From contig NZ_VCBX02000001.1 of the NCBI RefSeq assembly GCF_005938745.2, positions 4,044,501 to 4,108,500 of the forward strand: a stretch of 64,000 nucleotides of DNA, read 5' to 3'. Positions 1 through 8,633 of the stretch are shown here, one piece after another. The notes beneath the pieces were generated by a model, which searched no databases, was not told where the DNA came from, and saw nothing but the letters and a program-made list of their open reading frames with translations. Numbering within the stretch: the stretch's first letter is position 1; each line of letters opens with the position of its first letter. A program made the translations under genes and the position numbers. This stretch comes from Rhodococcus sp. KBS0724. GTDB lineage: Bacteria; Actinomycetota; Actinomycetes; Mycobacteriales; Mycobacteriaceae.

Positions 1-218
1 TTGAGTCCGGTCCCGGTGAAGTACTCACTCTTCGCGAGGAACGTGATTCGACGGTTCGAGCGCAGCGGAAGATAGAACGAGTCCAGAACCGCTTGATGGT
101 TGCTGGCGAGAATCGCCGCACCGTCAGTGGGAATGTTCTCGTGCCCCTTGATCGTCGGACGCCCGAGCAGCAGGAGAATCGGCCCCAACAACACATACTT
201 GAAGAGCCAATACCACAC
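1..218 (-). CDS. 1-acylglycerol-3-phosphate acyltransferase (PlsC family), 3' end outside window
   Basis: Only the N-terminal 72 residues are in the window. The reading has the PlsC signature NHQAVLDS (block I, NHxxxxD, the acyl-transfer His/Asp pair) and a hydrophobic stretch before it (YVLLGPILLLLG), so a membrane-associated acyltransferase that acylates lysophosphatidate is likely. GTG at 216-218 is chosen because a GGAGGG ribosome site lies just upstream and the resulting start (VWYWLFKY) matches the usual start of mycobacterial homologues. It is the last visible gene of a minus-strand run and corresponds to Rv2182c by synteny. Family assignment is firm; the exact acyl acceptor is inferred. 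Confidence 0.85.
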   Translation of the reverse strand, partial: MWYWLFKYVLLGPILLLLGRPTIKGHENIPTDGAAILASNHQAVLDSFYLPLRSNRRITFLAKSEYFTGTGL

Positions 219-326
219 GGCGTCCCTCCCATTCACAACCCGAATTGCCTTGTGCACGACCTTACTGCGCGCCGGTTAGCCTCGCTACACATGCCCCGAC
301 CGGGCCACGGTGATCACACGTGTGGC

Positions 327-1325
327 TCAGCGCCTGGCAGGCGAAATGATGCCTGGGACCACCGAACGTGCCAACGCTGCCGCCCCCACCATCCCCGCGG
401 CCTCCCCCAACTGAGCTGTGCGAATTCGAGCGAGGGGTCGATACTTCGCACCCGTCAACAACGTTGCGTACTGCTCGCGGGCGTCATCGAGAAACAGCGG
501 CGCCGAACTCGCGACGCCGCCGGCGATCACCACGACATCGGGGTCATACGCGTCCGCGACCATCGCCAGACCGACCGCCAGCCAATGCGTGAACTCCGCC
601 ATCGTCGCCAGCGCGAGCGGGTCACCGTCGTACGCGGCGTTGGCGATTCGACGCCCGGTCAACCCGCCTGGGTCAACGGCAACTTCTCTCGCCAGGACGG
701 TGGACGCGGCCGGGTCTTCGGCCAGCAGTTCAATTGCTGTGTCTACCAACGCAGTTCCGCTGCAATATCGCTCCCAGCAACCGCGTTTGCCACACGCACA
801 CGGTCGGCCGTCCGGCACGACCTGGACGTGACCGAATTCCGGTGCAACCCCGTAACTCCCCCGGTACAGTTCACCGCCGATCAGCAACGCCCCACCGATA
901 CCTGTTCCGATCGCCACCGTGACGACGTTCCGGCCACCGGCCGCGGCACCGAATCGATACTCCGCGTATGCCGCCGCATTGGCATCGTGTTCCAGGACCA
1001 CCGGTAACCCCAGCCGTGCGCTCAGGTCCTTGCCGACCGGCGCATTCACCCACGGCAGGTGCGGAGCAAAAAGCACGACCCCGTGATCCGAGGTGACAAA
1101 TCCGGCGACAGCTAAACCCACCGCGGCGACGTCGTGCCTGCTGACCAGTTCACGCACCACTCGATCCAGCGCATCCTCGAGCGACCGCGCGGACTGGGGC
1201 GTCGGAGCCTGCGTCGTATCAAGTACCTGGCCGTCGACGTCGACCACCGAAGCCCGGATACTGGTGCCGCCCACATCTATTCCGACGGTCAGGACGTCGG
1301 CATGTACGTTGCGCTTGGTGATCAT
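327..1325 (-). CDS. ROK-family glucokinase
   Basis: A 332-residue cytoplasmic sugar kinase of the ROK family. Visible are the N-terminal phosphate loop DVGGTS (about residues 17-22), the catalytic HDAN (about 112-115), a second phosphate motif IGTGIGGA (about 140-147), and the ROK zinc signature EFGH...CACGKRGC (about 163-183). Glucose phosphorylation is the usual role; other hexoses cannot be excluded. ATG at 1323-1325 has a GGAG about 10 nt upstream; an in-frame GTG at 1382 would add 19 residues without a good ribosome site. It lies between the PlsC and ArsA-like genes, where M. tuberculosis has no kinase, so it looks like a lineage-specific insertion in the block. Confidence 0.85.
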   Translation of the reverse strand: MITKRNVHADVLTVGIDVGGTSIRASVVDVDGQVLDTTQAPTPQSARSLEDALDRVVRELVSRHDVAAVGLAVAGFVTSDHGVVLFAPHLPWVNAPVGKDLSARLGLPVVLEHDANAAAYAEYRFGAAAGGRNVVTVAIGTGIGGALLIGGELYRGSYGVAPEFGHVQVVPDGRPCACGKRGCWERYCSGTALVDTAIELLAEDPAASTVLAREVAVDPGGLTGRRIANAAYDGDPLALATMAEFTHWLAVGLAMVADAYDPDVVVIAGGVASSAPLFLDDAREQYATLLTGAKYRPLARIRTAQLGEAAGMVGAAALARSVVPGIISPARR

Positions 1326-1395
1326 CCGGTCCACACTCCAGAGTCGGTACGCGTTCTTGACGATTGTGCCCACGAACGGCACCGAAGTACCAGCT

Positions 1396-1800
1396 TTACC
1401 GCTTGACGGTCACGGTGATCGGAACGAAGGACGACGGGCGAGACTTCGCCGGTGCGGTACCGTCCGGCGTCGGCACGCCACCGTCAGGACCACTGCCCGG
1501 TTTACCCTGTCCGCCGAAAAACTCGTCCAACAGCTCACGCAGCAACGCCAGGATAACGGCCACATGCCCGGCGAGCACTGCAAGTAACTCGTGATGCTCG
1601 CCCCGCATCAAGGCAGCAAGAGCGCACACCGGGCACCAACTGCAGCCGCTGAATGCCGGCAATTCTTCCGAGGATTCGACATCAGCCGATACGTTCGTGC
1701 GTCCCTCCGCCATCTGTGCCACGATCGGCTCGATTCGGGACAGGACGGTTTCGGCCAACACCCGAAACTCGGCGAGGAGCTTGGTGTGATCGTCGTTCAT
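1396..1800 (-). CDS. conserved actinobacterial protein with CxWCPVC motif (Rv2183c-like)
   Basis: A 134-residue protein of unknown function. It has an acidic helical N-terminus, a central cysteine motif GCSWCPVCALAAL (about residues 53-65) that could bind a metal or be redox active, a hydrophobic helix (about 70-90) and a Pro/Gly-rich tail. The ATG overlaps the TGA of the upstream ArsA-like gene (ATGA at 1797-1800), so the two are translationally coupled and probably act together. The position matches Rv2183c. No catalytic function can be assigned. An upstream in-frame start would lie wholly inside the ArsA-like gene, which favours this start. Confidence 0.8.
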   Translation of the reverse strand: MNDDHTKLLAEFRVLAETVLSRIEPIVAQMAEGRTNVSADVESSEELPAFSGCSWCPVCALAALMRGEHHELLAVLAGHVAVILALLRELLDEFFGGQGKPGSGPDGGVPTPDGTAPAKSRPSSFVPITVTVKR

Positions 1801-3056
1801 GCAGGCCACACCGCAGGATCCGGTGCAAAACGAACGATCAGATAGGCGCCGTCGAGTTCGGCACCGGTCACGACGCATCGCCGCAACACCGACGCAAGTC
1901 TCACTCTCCGTCGCACCCCGTCCGCTCCCACCAGCACATCGTCCTCCACCCGGCCCAACGTCAACGACGATGGATCGACGAGCGGCAAATACATCCGCAT
2001 CGCGTAGACCGACTCCAACCCCGTCCCCGATTCCAGCGACACCGCTATCGGGTCGAGATGGCGGTGCGACTGCGCGGCGGCCCCGTCGCCCCGTGCAACG
2101 GCAGGATCGCCCAGTGCAACGGCAGGATCGCCCAGCGCAACTGCAATGTCGCCCAGGGCCGCCAACCCTACCGGTTCGGTGCCGACATGTTCGACAACCG
2201 TGACGGCAATCCCATCCGCTGCGTCGCGAACCGCTTCCAGCACCGACAGTTGCGCCACGCGCAGATTCGACAGCCAGCGCGAGCCCTCATCGGAGGTTTC
2301 CTGCGAAACAAACTGCGGAACAACACTATTGACGATTATCCGCACAACCGGAAGGGCCGAGAGTGCAAGACCGGACAATGTGCGCCGCATCGCCAGCGCC
2401 GCGGATTCCTGCGCCGACGTCACGAGATGTACCTCGGTGTGCGCAGAGTCGGCGAGAAACGCCGAGATCTCGTCGACCGATGAGACGATGCGCTCGATCA
2501 CGGACACCAGCAGCATCAACCGCACGTCGGTCGCCGCCACCGCGGCAAGCCGTCGGTGGCGCGGCCACAGCCGCTCGAGGTACTCGGACACCATCGCGGG
2601 AGCGCCGAGAATCCGCAACGCCTCCGGCGACGACGGGCAATCCACGACCACGACGTCGTAGTCGCCGCTCGATGCCATCCGAACCACCTCGGCAAGCGCC
2701 AGAATGTCCGCGATGCCGAGCGAACCCGTCAGTTCCTCAGGCTCCAAAGTCTGGAGCGACGCACCGTGCTCGTGGGAGCCTGCGGCATCGAGTAGCGCTG
2801 ACACACCACGGAACTTGTCTTCGACAAGCGTCAGCGTGTCGAGCTGCCAGACATCCACCTGTTCGAACAGTGGAGTCACTACGAGCGGAACCGGAATCGC
2901 CAGCACATCCGCGAGCGAATGAAGCCGATCGATCGACATCAGCAGAACCTTGGAACCGGCGCTCGCCGCCGACAGCGCCGCGGCGGACGCCAGCGTCGTC
3001 GTTCCACTGCCGCCCTTGCCGATGAAGAGTTGAAGACGGGCCCGCGCGGCGTTCAG
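1797..3056 (-). CDS. ArsA/GET3-like ATPase with incomplete P-loop
   Basis: A P-loop ATPase of the ArsA/MinD class, about 419 residues (Rv2184c position). The N-terminus reads LFIGKGGSGTTTLASAA: the signature lysine (GKGG) is present but the second lysine of the usual GKGGxGKTT is a threonine. Switch-like motifs follow (DVVVVDCPSS, about residue 140-150). The start is unusual: the first ATG (2937-2939) lies after the P-loop, so translation must begin further upstream. The only near-cognate codon I see is CTG at 3054-3056, overlapping the TGA of the SRPBCC gene (CTGA). Coupled reading from that stop is inferred. The gene overlaps the next one (ATGA), giving a tight three-gene operon. Nucleotide hydrolysis is uncertain given the missing lysine. 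Confidence 0.75.
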   Translation of the reverse strand: MNAARARLQLFIGKGGSGTTTLASAAALSAASAGSKVLLMSIDRLHSLADVLAIPVPLVVTPLFEQVDVWQLDTLTLVEDKFRGVSALLDAAGSHEHGASLQTLEPEELTGSLGIADILALAEVVRMASSGDYDVVVVDCPSSPEALRILGAPAMVSEYLERLWPRHRRLAAVAATDVRLMLLVSVIERIVSSVDEISAFLADSAHTEVHLVTSAQESAALAMRRTLSGLALSALPVVRIIVNSVVPQFVSQETSDEGSRWLSNLRVAQLSVLEAVRDAADGIAVTVVEHVGTEPVGLAALGDIAVALGDPAVALGDPAVARGDGAAAQSHRHLDPIAVSLESGTGLESVYAMRMYLPLVDPSSLTLGRVEDDVLVGADGVRRRVRLASVLRRCVVTGAELDGAYLIVRFAPDPAVWPA

Positions 3057-3490
3057 CCCTCGACTCGTTTCTTCAGTTCCTTCAATGCCGTGTCCGTGAT
3101 GATCTTCTCGGCCTTGCGTTTGAACAACCCGATCATCGGGATGGTCAGGTCGACCGTCAGCTCGTAGGTAACCGACGTGCTACCGCCCGGCTCGGAACGC
3201 AAAGTGTACGAACCGGATTGGGACTTCTGAATTTCCCCGCTCACCAGTTTCCAGCTCACCGACATGCCGTCGGGCGCCCACGTGTACGCCAGCTCGTACT
3301 TGTCTTTCACAACCCCGGCATCGAGGACGAACCGCACTCGATTCGCGCGACCGTTGCTGCCCACGTCCAGAACCTCGACGGACTTGGCCGCCGCAACCCA
3401 CGCGGGGTACTCCTCGAAATCGGCGATCACGGCCATGACAGCGTCAGGCTGAGCGTCGATGCTGATCAACCCCTTGGTTTTCTCGGCCAT
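3053..3490 (-). CDS. SRPBCC-superfamily protein (TB16.3/Rv2185c-like)
   Basis: A 145-residue START/SRPBCC-fold protein, predicted to bind a hydrophobic ligand in the cytoplasm. It begins MAEKTKGLISID, has the family's YPAWVAAAKSVEVL region (about 28-41) and ends with a conserved LKELKKRVEG. Sequence and position match mycobacterial TB16.3. ATG at 3488-3490 was chosen because the homologues start there; an upstream start would add 14 poorly conserved residues. It is the first gene of the ArsA-like operon and its stop overlaps the next start. Role in envelope lipid handling is inferred from neighbours (plsC, fadD15, pimB) only. Confidence 0.85.
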   Translation of the reverse strand: MAEKTKGLISIDAQPDAVMAVIADFEEYPAWVAAAKSVEVLDVGSNGRANRVRFVLDAGVVKDKYELAYTWAPDGMSVSWKLVSGEIQKSQSGSYTLRSEPGGSTSVTYELTVDLTIPMIGLFKRKAEKIITDTALKELKKRVEG

Positions 3491-3567
3491 CCGACTACTC
3501 TTCCTTCCCTCGAGACTTCGTGGTCCCCGCAATTCTCCCCGAACGCGGGCGTAAAACTGTTACCGCG

Positions 3568-3960
3568 TCACACAGATCCCGGAGCCACACCCGCCGGGCG
3601 ACCCGCTTCCAGCTCACGCTTGAGTTCGAAAGACATGACCTTGCCGTCGACGCGCCGTGCACGGTTCATCGCGGCCAGGTCGAGATCGGCCAGGCCGGAC
3701 GGCGACACACCCACTGGTTCCGCGTGCAGGAAATAGTGAACGATGGCGCCGTCCATGACTGGTTCCAGCCACACCTCCATGGTGCCGACAAGGCTGCCGG
3801 ACACACCCCACCGAAAGCCTGCGGGACCGCGGTCCTCACGCACCTCGAGCTGGAGATCTCGCCACCATCGGCGCCACTGCGCGCGCGAAGACAACAGTTC
3901 GGCGACACGCTCGGGCGGTGCCGCGATGAAAGTCTGGTCTGCGACCTGAATGCTGCTCAC
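3568..3960 (-). CDS. second SRPBCC-like polyketide-cyclase/dehydrase protein (Rv2186c position)
   Basis: About 130 residues with a SRPBCC-like opening (QTFIAAPPERVAELLSSRAQWRRWW) and a beta-rich middle followed by the long C-terminal helix (AAMNRARRVDGKVMSFELKRELE). The fold suggests a ligand cavity; the ligand is unknown. The start is ambiguous: GTG at 3958-3960 is used here, but GTG at 3973-3975 is in frame and neither has a strong ribosome site. It lies 77 nt before the TB16.3-like gene, in the same orientation, and is divergent from fadD15 with about 160 nt between them. Confidence 0.7.
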   Translation of the reverse strand: MSSIQVADQTFIAAPPERVAELLSSRAQWRRWWRDLQLEVREDRGPAGFRWGVSGSLVGTMEVWLEPVMDGAIVHYFLHAEPVGVSPSGLADLDLAAMNRARRVDGKVMSFELKRELEAGRPAGVAPGSV

Positions 3961-4121
3961 GACAGTTAGCTTCACATATCGCGTCGACGAGTGAGCGCAC
4001 GGTGTCACACCACTGCAAAACGGACAGACTGTAAGCCGGGCCACAACTATGCCGGACGTGCGACTACAGTGAATAGAGTCAAACCCTACTCGTCAGTATT
4101 TCGCAGTGTCGGAGGTATTTC

Positions 4122-5933
4122 GTGCCTGAATACAGCGCACCCCAGACGTTCACGATTCCCGAGGATGCCTCTGCGGTCGACTCGGTGTTCGCATTTGCGA
4201 AGACGAAGCCTGCGGCCGTCGTCTACAAGCGCAAAGTCGGCTCTGCGTGGGTCGACGTCACTGCCGGCGAGTTCGCCGCCCAGGTAACCGCAGTTGCCAA
4301 AGGCTTGATCGCGATCGGCGTCAAGCAGGGCGATCGCGTCGCGCTGATGTCCGCGACCCGCTACGAGTGGCCGCTGATCGACTACGCGATCTGGGCTGCA
4401 GGCGGCGTGACGGTTCCGATCTACGAAACATCCGCCGCCGAGCAGGTGCGCTGGATCCTCGAAGATTCCGACGCCATCGACCTCGTTGTCGAGAACGACA
4501 TCCACGCAGCCACGGTCAAGGACGTCGCAGAAGCCTCGCCGGCGCTGCGCACCGTGTACCGGATCGAGGCTCCCGCCGGCGGACGCGGCGCAGTCGAAGA
4601 GCTGTCTGCCCTGGGCGCCGACATCTCCGACGACGAGGTTCAGACGCGCATCAACGCTCTGAAGGCCTCCGATCCCGCAACTCTGATCTACACCTCCGGC
4701 ACCACCGGCCGCCCCAAGGGTTGCCAACTGACGCACTCCAACCTCATTGCTGAGTCGAAGGGAATCCTGGACTCCAACCTCGGTGATCTGCTCAAGACGC
4801 CGGGGGTGCGCACGCTGATGTTCCTGCCCCTGGCCCATGTCTTGGCGCGCGCGGTCAGCATCGCCTCGTTCGACGCCGGCGCCACACTCGGACACACCAG
4901 CGACATCCCGAACCTCGTCCCCACCTTCGGCGAGTTCAAGCCCGACTTCATCCTGTCGGTACCGCGCGTGTTCGAGAAGGTCTACAACAGCGCCCGCGCA
5001 AAGGCCCACGGCGAGGGCAAGGGCAAGATCTTCGACGCGGCCGCGGAAACGGCGATCGCATGGAGCGAGGCCCAGGACAAGGGCGGCGCCGGCATCGTCC
5101 TCAAGGCCAAGCACGCGTTGTTCGACAAACTCGTCTACTCCAAGCTGCGGGCAGCCCTCGGCGGACAGTGCCAACTCGCCATTTCCGGCGGCGCCCCGCT
5201 CGGTGCCCGCCTCGGTCACTTCTTCCGCGGCATCGGTGTCACGATCTACGAGGGCTACGGTCTCACGGAAACCACCGCTGCATTTGCCGTCAACACCATC
5301 GGCTCCCAGAAGGTCGGAACCGTCGGAAAACCGTTGGCCGGCAACTCTGTTCGCATCGCCGACGACGGTGAGATCCTCCTCTCCGGACCCGTGGTCTTCA
5401 CCGGATACTGGCGAAACGAGAAGGCAACCGCAGAGTCGATCGAGAACGGCTGGTTCCACACCGGCGACCTGGGAACCGTCGACGCGGACGGGTTCATCAC
5501 GATCACCGGACGCAAGAAGGAAATCATCGTCACGGCAGGCGGAAAGAACGTCTCCCCCGCCCAACTCGAAGACTCACTGCGCGCGCATCCGCTCATCAGC
5601 CAGGCAATCGTGGTGGGCGATCAGAAGCCGTTCATCGGCGCACTGATCACCATCGACGCCGAAGCTCTACCGGCCTGGAACGAGCGCAACAACAAGGCAG
5701 CCGGCACCACAGCAGCCGATCTGGTCAGCGACGGCGAACTGGTCGGCGAGATCCAGGACGCGATCGACGAGGCCAACAAGCTGGTTTCGCATGCCGAGGC
5801 AATCAAGAAATTCAAGATCCTGCCGGTCGACTTCTCCGAGGACACAGGCGAACTCACCCCGACGATGAAGCTCAAGCGCAATGTCGTGCACACCAGCTTC
5901 GCCGCGGAGATCGAGATGATCTACGCGAAGTAG
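4122..5933 (+). CDS. fadD15: long-chain fatty-acid-CoA ligase (FadD15-type)
   Basis: A 603-residue ANL-superfamily adenylating enzyme that activates long-chain fatty acids to acyl-CoA by way of an acyl-AMP. Visible motifs are the P-loop YTSGTTGRPKG (about residues 188-198), the A5 motif YEGYGLTE (about 375), the A7 TGDLG (about 447) and A8 region GRKKEIIVTAGGKNVSP (about 463-480). The GTG start follows GGAGGT with 5-6 nt spacing. The order next to pimB matches Rv2187-Rv2188c. It is monocistronic and ends at a strong hairpin shared with the convergent pimB. Confidence 0.93.
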   Translation: MPEYSAPQTFTIPEDASAVDSVFAFAKTKPAAVVYKRKVGSAWVDVTAGEFAAQVTAVAKGLIAIGVKQGDRVALMSATRYEWPLIDYAIWAAGGVTVPIYETSAAEQVRWILEDSDAIDLVVENDIHAATVKDVAEASPALRTVYRIEAPAGGRGAVEELSALGADISDDEVQTRINALKASDPATLIYTSGTTGRPKGCQLTHSNLIAESKGILDSNLGDLLKTPGVRTLMFLPLAHVLARAVSIASFDAGATLGHTSDIPNLVPTFGEFKPDFILSVPRVFEKVYNSARAKAHGEGKGKIFDAAAETAIAWSEAQDKGGAGIVLKAKHALFDKLVYSKLRAALGGQCQLAISGGAPLGARLGHFFRGIGVTIYEGYGLTETTAAFAVNTIGSQKVGTVGKPLAGNSVRIADDGEILLSGPVVFTGYWRNEKATAESIENGWFHTGDLGTVDADGFITITGRKKEIIVTAGGKNVSPAQLEDSLRAHPLISQAIVVGDQKPFIGALITIDAEALPAWNERNNKAAGTTAADLVSDGELVGEIQDAIDEANKLVSHAEAIKKFKILPVDFSEDTGELTPTMKLKRNVVHTSFAAEIEMIYAK

Positions 5934-5948
5934 CACCCTCGCACTAGT

Positions 5949-5991
5949 CGCTGTGGCCGCCACACTTTTCCAAGGTGTGGCGGCCACAGCG
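5949..5991. terminator. bidirectional hairpin between fadD15 and pimB
   Basis: A perfect 17-bp inverted repeat (arm CGCTGTGGCCGCCACAC) around a 9-nt loop. It sits 15 nt after the fadD15 stop and 11 nt after the pimB stop on the other strand. No long T-run follows, as is common in actinobacteria, so termination is inferred from position and stem strength. Confidence 0.75.
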
Positions 5992-6002
5992 GTTCGAGAG
6001 TC

Positions 6003-7130
6003 TCAGCCGAGCAGTGCCTGCAACTTCGACGCGAGCGTGTCCCACTTCCAGTCGCTTGCCACCCAGTCCCGACCGGCAGCGCCCATTGCGGCAGCCCGAT
6101 CACGGTCTGACAGGATCTCGATCACCGACGCAGCAACGTCGGCAACCGACGTACCGTCGACGACCAGCCCGGTCTTGTTCTGCTGCACCGTTTCCGGGGC
6201 GCCGCCACTGCGACCGGCGATGACGGGAACACCCGTCGCCGACGCTTCCAGATACACGATCCCGAGACCTTCGACGTCGAGTCCCGCTCCGCGGGTGCGA
6301 CAGGGCATCGCAAAAACATCCGCGATGGTGTGGTGGGCAGCCAATTCCGCTGCAGGCACTGTGCCGGTGAATACGACGTGATCGTCCATCCCAGTCTTGT
6401 GGGCGAGTTCACGTAGCTTCTCGTCGTACGGCCCACCCCCGACTATGACAAGTACAGCGCCGTCGATGCTCGCGCGAATAGTCGGCATCGCTTTGATCAA
6501 CATGTCCTGGCCCTTGCGCGGCACCAGCCGCGAGAGGCAGAGAATTGTCGGGCGCTCCCCCAGACCGTACCGCGTCCGCAGTTCTGCGCGAGCGGCCGAA
6601 TCAGGGTGGAAGACAGACGTATCCACTCCTGACGGCAGATGCTCCAGCGCGGCCTGCGGCCCGAAGGCCGCCGCGAAACGTCCTCGCGTGTACTTGCTGA
6701 CAAAAGTAACCGTGTCGGTGTTTTCACCGATTGTCCGCAACGACTGCCGTGCACCCGGAATCATCGACCAACCCACTTCGTGACCGTGAGTGCTCGCGAT
6801 CACCCGCGACGCGCCAGCCCGGCGGACCACAGGCGCCAACAGCGCAAGGGGCGCCGCCGCCCCGAACCACACGGACTCGCAATCATGTTTCTTGACCAGT
6901 TTCGCGGCACGTCTGGCGACAAACGGAGTCGGAAGCATCAATGTCGTGGGATGCCTGACTACCTCGAAAGGTTGAGCGGCATCGAACTTCTTGTGCGAAT
7001 CACCGCGCCACCGCGGCGCGTAGACAACCAACTTGTCAGCCGGAAGGTGCTTCGCGAACGTGTGTAGATACGACTGGATCCCGCCCGGTCGGGGCGGAAA
7101 ATCATTGGTCACCAAAAGGGTCCGGCGCAT
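6003..7130 (-). CDS. pimB: GDP-mannose-dependent alpha-(1-6)-phosphatidylinositol monomannoside mannosyltransferase
   Basis: A 375-residue GT4-family, GT-B-fold glycosyltransferase that adds the second mannose to phosphatidylinositol monomannoside at the inner leaflet, an early step of PIM/LAM-like glycolipid synthesis. Visible: the N-terminal TNDFPPRPGGIQSY loop, the THGHEVGW acceptor region, LPSGVDTSVF, LSRLVPRKGQD (about 210-220) and the C-terminal donor motif EGLGIVYLEA (EX7E, about 294-303). ATG at 7128-7130 is chosen over an upstream start 6 codons earlier because MRRTLLVTNDFPPRPGG is the usual GT4 opening. Position matches Rv2188c. Confidence 0.92.
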   Translation of the reverse strand: MRRTLLVTNDFPPRPGGIQSYLHTFAKHLPADKLVVYAPRWRGDSHKKFDAAQPFEVVRHPTTLMLPTPFVARRAAKLVKKHDCESVWFGAAAPLALLAPVVRRAGASRVIASTHGHEVGWSMIPGARQSLRTIGENTDTVTFVSKYTRGRFAAAFGPQAALEHLPSGVDTSVFHPDSAARAELRTRYGLGERPTILCLSRLVPRKGQDMLIKAMPTIRASIDGAVLVIVGGGPYDEKLRELAHKTGMDDHVVFTGTVPAAELAAHHTIADVFAMPCRTRGAGLDVEGLGIVYLEASATGVPVIAGRSGGAPETVQQNKTGLVVDGTSVADVAASVIEILSDRDRAAAMGAAGRDWVASDWKWDTLASKLQALLG

Positions 7131-7193
7131 TGGTCCACCGTAAGGCACGGGCGAGTGAGCTCACGCTGCGGTGCAGCCTTTCGGTGCAGCCTT

Positions 7194-8564
7194 TCAACCC
7201 AGTGTGCGGTGCAGCCAATCGACCCAGCCGTCGCGCAGGTCGTCGATGCTCACGCCGAGTACGTCGACGATGTGCTGGTTGATCTCCTCCGGTGTCGACG
7301 GACCTACGGACAGCGAGCGGAACAGTTCCGTCAGTTTGGTTTCGCCGAATCGATCAGCCACATAGGCGTTGATCGACCACGCCGATTCGTACGCAAGGGA
7401 ACTCACGACCGGCACACCCCCGAACTGTGAATCCTCGGGAAACCCGGAGGGCACGTCACCGGAACGGACCGCGGCTGCAAGGGTCGGCGCAATTTCCCGC
7501 GCAGCCCGACCGGAATTACGGTTGCCGGCATACTCCGCATACCCTTCGAGCACCCACATGGGTGATCCGTCCCGGGTCTGGGATCGCGCCGCGATATGCA
7601 TCATCTCGTGGCGAAGCACCGCCTGCCGCGTCGTCGGAGTCAGGCGCGACGCAGCGGCGGGTGAGAATATGATGCGCTGCCCACTTACGTCACGGGAACC
7701 GTCGCGCACCGTATCCGCCACCGACACAGCTGCAATGGACGATCCGTCGTGCTGCGAACCGACCATCGCCGTGAATTCCTCGGGTGAACCGGCGACCATC
7801 ACGACGGCACGCTCGGACCAGCCATCGCCCCACAATTGCGTCGTATTCTTCACAGCCCCGTCGAGATCCGCGGCCAACGCATCGACAAATGCCTGCTGGC
7901 CGGGATGTCCGACGACTATCGAATCTTCCGCCGCGTTGGTCGCGACCGCGAGTGGGCCGAAATCCCATGGACCGTGCCACGAGTCGACGCTCAATTCCGA
8001 ACCGGTCGAGGCAGAACCCAGCACGTCGACAATCGAACCATCCGCGAACACGAACCACGCGCCGTCACGCTCTGCAAACGTCATCAACACGGACTTGCGC
8101 GTCGGCGCGGTGTCCACGCCGTCGAGTGCATAGCGCAAAATCACCTGAGCGCCCCACAACGTGACGCCGTCGGGCGATCCGGTGCGGGAAGCCTCGACAA
8201 GAGTTCCCGGCGAAACCTCGTACGCCCAGTCCGAAAAACTCAGTGCACCAGCGGCTGTGGAGCGCCGTATCTCTGCGTCGAGCAATCCCGGAGTGGCAGC
8301 AGCGTCCACGAACTGTGCCAACGACGTCGGATCGTCGGACATCTGGGCGCGTGCCCACGAATCGAGAAGAGCCTGGACCTCGCTGACGCGCGCGACATCG
8401 GCTTCTGCAGCAGAGCGCTCGGACGAGCCTTGGGAGTCGGTCAGAACAACGGTCAATCCGAGAATCACCACGACGGCACACCCCAGCGCGATGAGAGCTG
8501 GATACTCCCAACGGCGTTTGCGGTTCGTCCCGGCTTCGGGGGACGTCATGGGGTCACTCGACAC
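7194..8564 (-). CDS. membrane-anchored extracytoplasmic metallopeptidase (gluzincin-like)
   Basis: A 456-residue protein with a short basic cytoplasmic tail, one membrane segment (about residues 22-44, ALIALGCAVVVILGLTVVL) and a large exported domain. Near residue 320 it has RHEMMHIAARS, an HExxH zinc motif, and about 30 residues later WVLEGYAEYAGN, which supplies the third glutamate ligand in a gluzincin pattern. It is therefore probably an active zinc protease on the outer side of the membrane; the substrate is unknown. The start may be GTG 8564 or ATG 8549. It sits between pimB and the RipC-type hydrolase, which suggests a cell-wall role. Confidence 0.75.
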   Translation of the reverse strand: MSSDPMTSPEAGTNRKRRWEYPALIALGCAVVVILGLTVVLTDSQGSSERSAAEADVARVSEVQALLDSWARAQMSDDPTSLAQFVDAAATPGLLDAEIRRSTAAGALSFSDWAYEVSPGTLVEASRTGSPDGVTLWGAQVILRYALDGVDTAPTRKSVLMTFAERDGAWFVFADGSIVDVLGSASTGSELSVDSWHGPWDFGPLAVATNAAEDSIVVGHPGQQAFVDALAADLDGAVKNTTQLWGDGWSERAVVMVAGSPEEFTAMVGSQHDGSSIAAVSVADTVRDGSRDVSGQRIIFSPAAASRLTPTTRQAVLRHEMMHIAARSQTRDGSPMWVLEGYAEYAGNRNSGRAAREIAPTLAAAVRSGDVPSGFPEDSQFGGVPVVSSLAYESAWSINAYVADRFGETKLTELFRSLSVGPSTPEEINQHIVDVLGVSIDDLRDGWVDWLHRTLG

Positions 8565-8633
8565 GATGCCGAGTGTAGGAGACGGCGTGGACCCCCAGTC
8601 GCAGCGGCCGAGCCACTTGCGAGGATGCGCTGG

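Noticed and set aside
4086..5564. 492-residue minus-strand open frame opposite fadD15
   Set aside because: Low-complexity Gly/Val/Asp composition typical of an antisense frame in high-GC coding DNA; fadD15 accounts for the sequence.
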